Notes under the pieces: model-generated | Databases searched by the model: none | Seen by the model: the letters and a program-made list of their open reading frames with translations, nothing else | What the model was told of the DNA's origin: nothing | Made by a program: the position numbers and the translations under genes | Origin: Anagrus nilaparvatae | Lineage: Eukaryota; Arthropoda; Insecta; Hymenoptera; Mymaridae | Reading direction: 5' to 3' | DNA length: 64,000 nucleotides | Assembly: GCA_022575985.1 (NCBI GenBank) | Contig: JAKSXM010000132.1 | Location: 6,882,001 to 6,946,000, forward strand | Shown here: one piece after another, positions 58,591 to 64,000 of the stretch | Position numbering within the stretch: position 1 is the stretch's first letter | Layout of the letters: every line of letters starts with the position of its first letter

Positions 58591-59300
58591 AATTTTTTAC
58601 ATAAAATAATTAAAAAAATACCATAATTTTTTTTCTTTTTGGACGTAGTACCTCATTTTTTTCCATGAAAGTACTGATATCTAGAAGTATCGATTTTACT
58701 CGATATCTCGAATCTTATAATTTATTTATTGAAAATTTTTTTCTCAAAATTTTTTTCACCAAAAAATACAAAAAATACCAATTTTTATCTTCTTTATGGA
58801 CGCAGTACTTAATTTATTTCTGTGGAAGTACTAGTTTTAGAAATATCATTTATAGTAATTTTTTGGACCTGATACTTAATTTTTTCAAAATTTTTTTCGC
58901 CAAAAAATACAAAAACCGCCAGAATTTTTTTTATTTTAGAACGTAATACTTAATTTTTTCCTATGAAAGTAGGAATATCTAGAATTATCGCTTGTAAAGG
59001 ATTTCTCCATCTGATACATAATTTTTCGAAATTTTTTTTTTTTTAATTTTTTACATAAAATAATTAAAAAAATAGCATAATTTTTTTTTCTTTTTGGACG
59101 TAGTACCTCATTTTTTTCCATGAAAGTACTAATATGTAGAATTATCTTTTTAACTGGATATCTACAATCTGATACCTAATTTTTTTTTTTAATTTTCTTT
59201 TAAAATTTTTTACATAAAAAAATTAGAAAAAAACAATAATTTAACAATTTTTTGGTGTAATACTTGATTTAATTCCATGAAAGTACTATATTGAGTAATT
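58591..59300 (+). repeat. Remaining ~155-bp monomers after copy 3
   Basis: Monomer landmarks continue at about 58640, 58799, 58942, 59098 and 59247 without a new 5' hairpin. This is probably a truncated fourth copy. Confidence 0.6.
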
Positions 59301-59835
59301 ATTATCCAATTAATTACGTTAGATTTCATTTTGATAAAAATAGATTTAGTTTAATTCAATACATAAAGGCTATGCCTGGATCTATATAGTGAATCGGCCC
59401 ACGAAAGATATTTGAAAACTAATTGTATTAGGACAAAGTACACCTAAAAAAAATAGGATCCTAAAGTTTTCAGAGTCCCAGATGCCTTCGGCTCTGATTG
59501 GCAGCCTATTAATGACAAAAAAAAAGTAAATTTTTAGCGACTTTTTAGTCGTCTTTCTGATACTCCCGTGGTAAAACGATTCTGTCAAAATGATCTTGCA
59601 ACCTCTCATTCAAAAGGTTAGACGATATACTTACAGATAAAATTACTTTTGGAAGTGATTTTAGTGCATCCTTTTGATTGGTAGACCATAAACCGTCCAA
59701 AATAAATTATTTTTTTCCAAATTTCAACTTTGGCAGCGATTTAAAAAAAATTTAGAGATATGCCCATTCTATTTTTTTTTTTAACTAATGAAAAATAAAA
59801 CAAATTTTTATTTGCGACAACAAAATAAAACTATT
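59301..59835. other. Spacer left of the Tigger relic
   Basis: No frame found. It may contain worn Tigger 5' sequence, but no left terminal repeat was seen. Confidence 0.45.
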
Positions 59836-60055
59836 ATGGATCTTGTTCAAAAACTTAGAGTACTCGATTTTTTAAAGACAAAAAAAGTAGCAACAGCCGT
59901 GAAAAAATTTGATGTGAATGACAGATCCAATCATGACTTGGAGTGTAAAATTTAGGCATGACTGCGAAAAGGCAGTTTAAACTTATGAAGAGTTACTTAA
60001 AGATATGAAACACCGTGTAATACAGACAAAAGTTGCAGATTATCTTAAAAATTAA
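59836..60055 (+). pseudogene. Tigger/pogo transposase N-terminal fragment
   Basis: Starting at ATG 59836 it reads MDLVQKLRVLDFLKTKKVAT, then AVKKFDVN, the CENP-B/pogo N-terminal helix-turn-helix (family pattern K-x-VLDFLK...VNxSTIxTW). A frame change follows, after which IMTWSVKFRHDCEKAV continues the motif, then a stop, then TYEELLKDMKHRVIQ. The catalytic DDE region is absent. The right-hand Tigger-type terminus at 60223 lies 170 bp downstream, so this is an internally deleted element relic. Confidence 0.75.
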
Positions 60056-60147
60056 GGAAAATTTTTTGTAAAAAAAATAAAATATATTCGTAAAATTGTG
60101 TCTAATTTTTCTCTTAGAACGTAACCCCCTAATTCCCATAAGACTAA

Positions 60148-60223
60148 GGTCCCGGTATTCACGATTTCGGTATTCGCGGTACTTTCTAGGAACGCATTAA
60201 CCGCGAATATCGAAGGATTCCTG
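60148..60223. repeat. Right terminus of the Tigger-like relic
   Basis: CGCGAATATCGAAGGATTCC TG followed by TA, with subterminal GGTATTCACG, GGTATTCGCGG and a GGAACGCATTAACCGCG block, a classic Tigger-type end. Confidence 0.65.
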
Positions 60224-60599
60224 TAGTTAAAATATTAAATTATGTTGATTTTTATGTTGTGCCATCAAAAACTTGAAATTGAAAATTTCAAAAAAAATTT
60301 TTTTAAATTAATGCATCTGGTAGTCGTACATGCGCTGTAGTTCACTTTTGCAAAAAAACGACAATGAGCCATATATAAATACTGAGACTAAATGCCAATC
60401 AGAATCAATTGCATTCGCATGATGCCTACCCGTATAGGATACCTGTTGTTTTAGAGACACCAGAATTTGTATTTTTTAATAAACTTTTCCGCAGACTTTA
60501 AATTTCCTATCAGGCTTTCATATGGATACGTGAAACAGCAAAAAAATTACTTAAAAAATAAGTTGAAAGTCAAAATTTTTTTTTAAACTTACAAGGGAA
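60224..60599. other. Spacer
   Basis: No gene; less AT-rich near 60340-60480. Confidence 0.5.
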
Positions 60600-60935
60600 A
60601 CTTTTGGGAATCCAAATTAATATTTTTAATGAACACCCCAGATATCCTTCGTTTATTCCAATCGAGACAATGGGCTGTCTGGGTTTAGGAAGGCAGGGCT
60701 TAATGTTATTAAACAGGTTTTTTTTTGTAATTTTCAATATAACGCCGTAATCTTCTAAGATAACCAACACATTTCTGGTTTGTCTCATTTTTGGGGGGAA
60801 AGTGTCATCTCCCAAGCCCTGTGAACCGCAATTTTTCATCACCAATTCTCTTATTGTTATAGTCAATAAACCAAATACCCATTTTTGGCCCAAAATGATC
60901 AATTTTTAAATTGATGCAAAAATAGAATAGGTCTC
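60600..60935 (-). repeat. Unnamed dispersed repeat, copy 2
   Basis: The minus strand matches copy 1: TCATTTTGGGCCAAAAATGG, TTGGTGATGAAAAATTGCGG and AATAACATTAAGCCCTGCCT. A 110-codon open frame runs through it, but the frame is not conserved in other copies. Confidence 0.6.
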
Positions 60936-61499
60936 AAAAATTTCGTAAATCGTGAAAATTTCGTTTTCATCTGTTTCCTTTAAATTGTTTCTGTTATATT
61001 TCTTTTCAAAGATAATGATAAAAATTGAATTTTTTAAAAATCCTGAAATCAGGACTTTGACTTTAAATTATCATAACTAGCAAACAAAAAATTTATAAAT
61101 GGTTTGTGTGTTCACACAACCAACAATCATGGAACATGTTCAATCATAGCAGTAATAAATCCGAAAACCGAAATTACAATAAATCCTGAAATATAAATTA
61201 TCCTAAGTCCAACCTAAAGTATTCTAAGTTCTTGTTCTTATTAGGGTCTGATCAGGCCCTGACTCTCACATCAAATTATTCTCATTATTTAATTATTTAA
61301 ATTATTCTCATAATTATTCAAAGTCCCTAAATCAAAAATATTTTAAGTCCATTTCACCCCCTCTCCTGCCGAGCCAGACTTTTTCAAATATCCCATCATC
61401 CAATGAAAATGTTCTATGTTAATATTTGAGAAGGGGCGATTAAAAAATTTTTGGAAACTTGAAGCTTTTAGAAAGTTTTTTAGATCTAGTACAAACCTA
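60936..61499. other. Spacer
   Basis: Contains local duplications of AAATTATTCTCAT (about 61273-61320). No gene. Confidence 0.5.
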
Positions 61500-61660
61500 T
61501 TTTTTGTTAAAAATTACAATTTTAGCAGAAATTGAAAAATTTGTCATTTTGGGCCAAAAGCAGCCATTCGGTTTATTGTCTTTAACGATAAGAGATTAAG
61601 TGACAAAAAATTGGTGTTTACAGGGATTAGAAGATATAACAGCGGACCAAATAAAAGTGT
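61500..61660 (+). repeat. Unnamed dispersed repeat, copy 3 (left half)
   Basis: TTTGTCATTTTGGGCCAAAA, TTCGGTTTATTGTCTTTAAC and GATAAGAGATTAAGTGACAA align to copies 1 and 2; the right half is missing and may be represented by 62640-62765. Confidence 0.55.
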
Positions 61661-61724
61661 ATGTATGTATGTACTTGTGATTAACCTCTCTGAACATTAA
61701 TTTAGCCTTAAGTTAGAACATTAT

Positions 61725-62170
61725 TTAGCCAGCTTCGTAGCGCGGTAGTATAAACTCTATATGTTTGCTTATAAAAGTTAAGCAAAGTTGAGTGCGGTTG
61801 GTATCCGGATGGGTGAGCGTCACGGACGTTCTTGTAGAGTTTGTACTGACGTTATACGCTGTCTGGTCAGGATCGTGTTTAAAAGAAAAATCGAACACTA
61901 TGTATAAAACATGTATCCGTCTGTTCTTGGCATAGGTTTTCTGCAGTTTTCCTGTGTCACGGATATTGTTAATGAATAATTAATGAATAATTAATTATTA
62001 GTTGACGGTGTTCGGGTGAATACAAGTTCATTTTAACATCTTAAAAGTCGGCTGCTCCGCAACTGCCCCAGCACAGGCTTCTCCTAGAAGCCTCTTGGGA
62101 TACCCTACGTCAAATAACTCTAGGTGGATAGGCATGTAGGAAGTGTAGCAACGACTATACTTTTCAATAT
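61725..62170 (+). repeat. 5S-rRNA-derived SINE (SINE3 type)
   Basis: AAGTTAAGCAAAGTTGAGTG at 61775-61794, then CGGTTGGTATCCGGATGGGT to 61814, reproduces the internal promoter of 5S rRNA (A box, intermediate element, C box). The flanks are not 5S, so this is a 5S-headed SINE rather than a rRNA gene. A GC-richer body follows, with GGTTTTCTGCAGTTTTCCTG near 61937 and a perfect hairpin GGCTTCTCCTAGAAGCC at 62076-62092. The exact 3' end is uncertain. Confidence 0.65.
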
Positions 62171-62299
62171 TAAACTATTTACAACCATTGAACATTACTC
62201 ATGAGTTACTGCAGTAACGTCGTTGCCATTGGTGAAACTGTTGGAGTAGAAAGAAATAAGGGATAGAATATATGTAGGGAAGGTACGTATTTACTGAGA

Positions 62300-62635
62300 C
62301 CAGGCAATTTTACATATTCCTTGATCCCACTACTTTTAAAGGGTATGGTTCACCCTGGATTAAGGACTGGTAATTTTTGAGGTATCATGCAACCAATTTC
62401 GGTTAACAGTGGCGCGAAAAACCATTGGAGAAAAACGCCCACTTGCGCATGACATACGGAGAACGATTCGTAGTAGTTTCCACGACATTCGTCTCCTGGG
62501 ATCTAGCAGCCCTCCATACAAATTTTATTTTTAATTTTTATTAAATATAAAATCCATAGGTGGGATCGAACGCTCTTACCTTAGGTTACTAAGCAAGCGC
62601 TTGATCCCACCAGACTACCGTCACCGTTGATCAAC
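62300..62635 (-). repeat. tRNA-derived SINE
   Basis: The minus strand starts with GGTAGTCTGGTGGGATCAAG, CGCTTGCTTAGTAACC, then GCGTTCGATCCCACC, an A-box-like and a B-box (GTTCGATCC) spaced as in a tRNA head but without a full cloverleaf. A body follows with GGTTTTTCGCGCCACTG. The 3' end near 62300 is approximate. Confidence 0.5.
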
Positions 62636-62639
62636 AAAA

Positions 62640-62765
62640 AGTGTTTTGGATAATTTTTAAGGTTGCAACGTTTTATTGAAAAATGGCATAATACCCCATT
62701 TTTGATAACATTGAGTCTTATTTTTCTATGCCCAGAAGGTCCTTGTGGAATAAATGGAGGGTAGC
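62640..62765 (+). repeat. Unnamed dispersed repeat, copy 4 (right half)
   Basis: TTTTGATAACATTGAGTC and TGGAATAAATGGAGG align to the right half of copy 1 (TATAACATTG..., TGGAATAAATGGAAGG). Confidence 0.45.
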
Positions 62766-63233
62766 AGGAGTATTATTTTAAGCTATTAAAGTCAGACATG
62801 ACTATTAGTATATTTACGGCTCGAATCCAGAAAAGTAAAGAATGCCCCAAATCGCACGTAGGTTACCTTCCGAGGCGAAGACAAGGATGGTAAACTGCGG
62901 TTTAGGGCATTCTTTATTTATGGACAAGGGTCGTATAACATTTTTTTGTGTCTGTGGCGAGAAAACACGTCTTTGCCGGACGCAAAGCGTCTGGGAAATA
63001 CGCGCTTTCTCGACGCAGACCAGAAAAGATTATAATTTAGTTTTTAGTTATAATTTAGTTTATAGTTATTTTCAGTAAACAAGAACAGTAACGATCAACT
63101 GTAGAGATTATTTGGGGTCGATTATTACAATTAATAAATTATTTAAATTTTTTTTGTAAAAAAAACTTATTTTTTATTTTACATTTCACTCGACATTTCA
63201 GAAAAGCAAGAAACCTCAGCATTTGAAAAAATA
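62766..63233. other. Upstream region of the neprilysin-like gene
   Basis: 62840-63030 is less AT-rich and has a 78-codon open frame with no family features. CGACATTTCAG at 63191-63201 could be the acceptor of a 5' UTR intron. No confident promoter. Confidence 0.4.
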
Positions 63234-63487
63234 ATGAACAATCCATTTTTAGCCTTCTTTTGTATAGTTTTAAATATTGTATTAGGATCCAGTTTAGGTA
63301 ACGTTAAAAAATAAATACTTAATATTTGCAGTTTAATTAAAAATTTAATTTAAAATTAAAACTAGCATTTAAAAAAAATTTGTTATTTAATCTATTTTAG
63401 GTAAAAATATTATTAGAAACTCATCTTATAAAAATTCTAATAAACTCAGCAATAAAATTTGCAAAACTGAAGAATGCGTTATAGCTG
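63234..63487 (+). CDS. Probable secreted M13 peptidase (neprilysin-like), first two coding exons
   Basis: Exon 1 (63234-63297) encodes MNNPFLAFFCIVLNIVLGSS, a hydrophobic signal peptide. It ends in AG|GTAACG. A 103-bp intron ends TCTATTTTAG at 63400. Exon 2 (63401-63487) continues GKNIIRNSSYKNSNKLSNKI and CKTEECVIA, ending at a GTAACA donor. C-x-T-x-E-C-V-x-A is the opening Cys motif of neprilysin-family (M13) zinc metallopeptidases, just before the DPCxDFY segment, which is not in the window. A signal peptide in place of the usual N-terminal membrane anchor suggests a secreted form, as seen in several insect venoms. The remaining exons, including HExxH, must lie to the right; the next intron holds an inverted-repeat element. 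The identification rests on a short motif. Confidence 0.5.
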
Positions 63488-63601
63488 GTAACAAAATCTT
63501 TAAATATATTCATATGTGCATTTCTAGGAGAAAGTATGTTTTATGAGGTGCCATGAGGGCAGTGTCTATACGAACAAACCATATTTCACGGCCACTGTCT
63601 C

Positions 63602-63998
63602 TAACGGTTGAGATTTCGACCGTTTTTAACAAAATTAAACCGTCTCTAACTAGAAAAATATAATATATGTTAATAAAAAGCCTACCGTTTTTAACCGTTC
63701 CATATAGTAAATAATAGTCGCTCTGCTGCACCGTTTCTAACCTTAGGAAAATAGTTGTACAAGTTTCTGCCGTTATGAACCGTATGAAAAGAACTTAATG
63801 CAGCGCCAGCCATTTTAAACCTTCTCATAGTAAATATTAGAGGCTTTGCCATTTCTAACCGTAAAAAAGTAGAAATGTATGTCTAAACCGATTCTATCCG
63901 TAAGAAAAGAGATATACAAGTTCCTAATTCCAAATTCTTCTCGGGTACCGTTTGAGATGGTTGGATTTTGTTAAAAACGGTTGAAATCCCAACCGTTA
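63602..63998. mobile_element. Inverted-repeat element with internal CCGTTTYTAACCGT repeats
   Basis: TAACGGTTGAGATTTCGACC then GTTTTTAACAAAAT is mirrored by ATTTTGTTAAAAACGGTTGA then AATCCCAACCGTTA. The interior carries degenerate copies of CCGTTTCTAACCGT in one orientation every 40-70 bp. It lies in the presumed second intron of the neprilysin-like gene; the right boundary reaches the window edge. Confidence 0.6.
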
Positions 63999-64000
63999 AA

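Noticed and set aside
53938..59121. Several 60-110-codon ORFs rich in Phe and Lys
   Set aside because: They are frames through T- and A-runs of the ~155-bp monomers and change between copies.
60570..60902. 110-codon minus-strand ORF as a gene
   Set aside because: Lies in a dispersed repeat whose other copies do not keep the frame.
61775..61819. Functional 5S rRNA gene
   Set aside because: Only the internal promoter is conserved; the stem-forming 5' and 3' ends of 5S are absent.
62565..62630. Functional tRNA gene on the minus strand
   Set aside because: A- and B-box-like blocks are present but no proper acceptor stem or anticodon arm forms; better explained as a SINE head.
1..64000. Integrated viral segment (for example polydnavirus or nudivirus)
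   Set aside because: No viral structural or replication gene and no segment-end motif was recognised; all large ORFs belong to transposable elements.

Overview
This is an AT-rich animal (arthropod, most likely insect) contig fragment that is almost entirely transposable-element sequence and spacer. The element mix (BEL/Pao, Penelope, hAT, Mutator-like, Tigger/pogo, Jockey-type LINEs, fold-back elements, a DINE-like array) is typical of insect genomes. A secreted neprilysin-like gene at the right edge and a decayed small heat-shock pseudogene are the only recognisable host-type genes. A hymenopteran parasitoid is plausible from the composition, but nothing in the window proves the order.

Layout. 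1-6394: a BEL/Pao LTR retrotransposon with one intact gag-pol ORF and its 3' LTR (the 5' LTR lies left of the window). 8.3-9.8 kb: three decayed gene pieces (tail of a Mutator-like transposase, a LINE reverse transcriptase fragment, a small heat-shock pseudogene). 10542-11943: a 1.4-kb near-perfect palindromic element flanked by TAAT. 12256-15193: a Penelope-like element with one frameshift, bounded by ~700-bp inverted copies of its own 3' end, each carrying a hammerhead-like hairpin. 15.7-17.0 kb: a two-subunit tandem repeat (203 + 250 bp). 18635-20819 (+): a hAT transposase pseudogene. 20905-24115 (-): a long decayed Mutator-like transposase gene converging on it.

24-53 kb is AT-rich spacer with LINE fragments and many fold-back or MITE-like elements (27857-29469, 33181-33816, 38326-38575, 40080-40515, 41277-41550, 44262-44508, 47970-48485, 50311-50746, 52578-52878), plus a G-rich 28-bp minisatellite at 36.2-37.0 kb. 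53.6-59.3 kb: a head-to-tail array of Helentron/DINE-like elements built from ~155-bp monomers. 59.8-60.2 kb: a Tigger/pogo relic. 60.6-62.8 kb: copies of an unnamed dispersed repeat, a 5S-rRNA-derived SINE and a tRNA-derived SINE. 63234-63487: first two coding exons of a probable M13 (neprilysin-like) peptidase. The window ends in an inverted-repeat element in the following intron or flank.

No operon-like or multi-gene system is present. The strongest unusual signal is structural: about ten independent inverted-repeat elements, the rolling-circle-style array, and hammerhead-like hairpins shared between the Penelope element and two otherwise unrelated loci.
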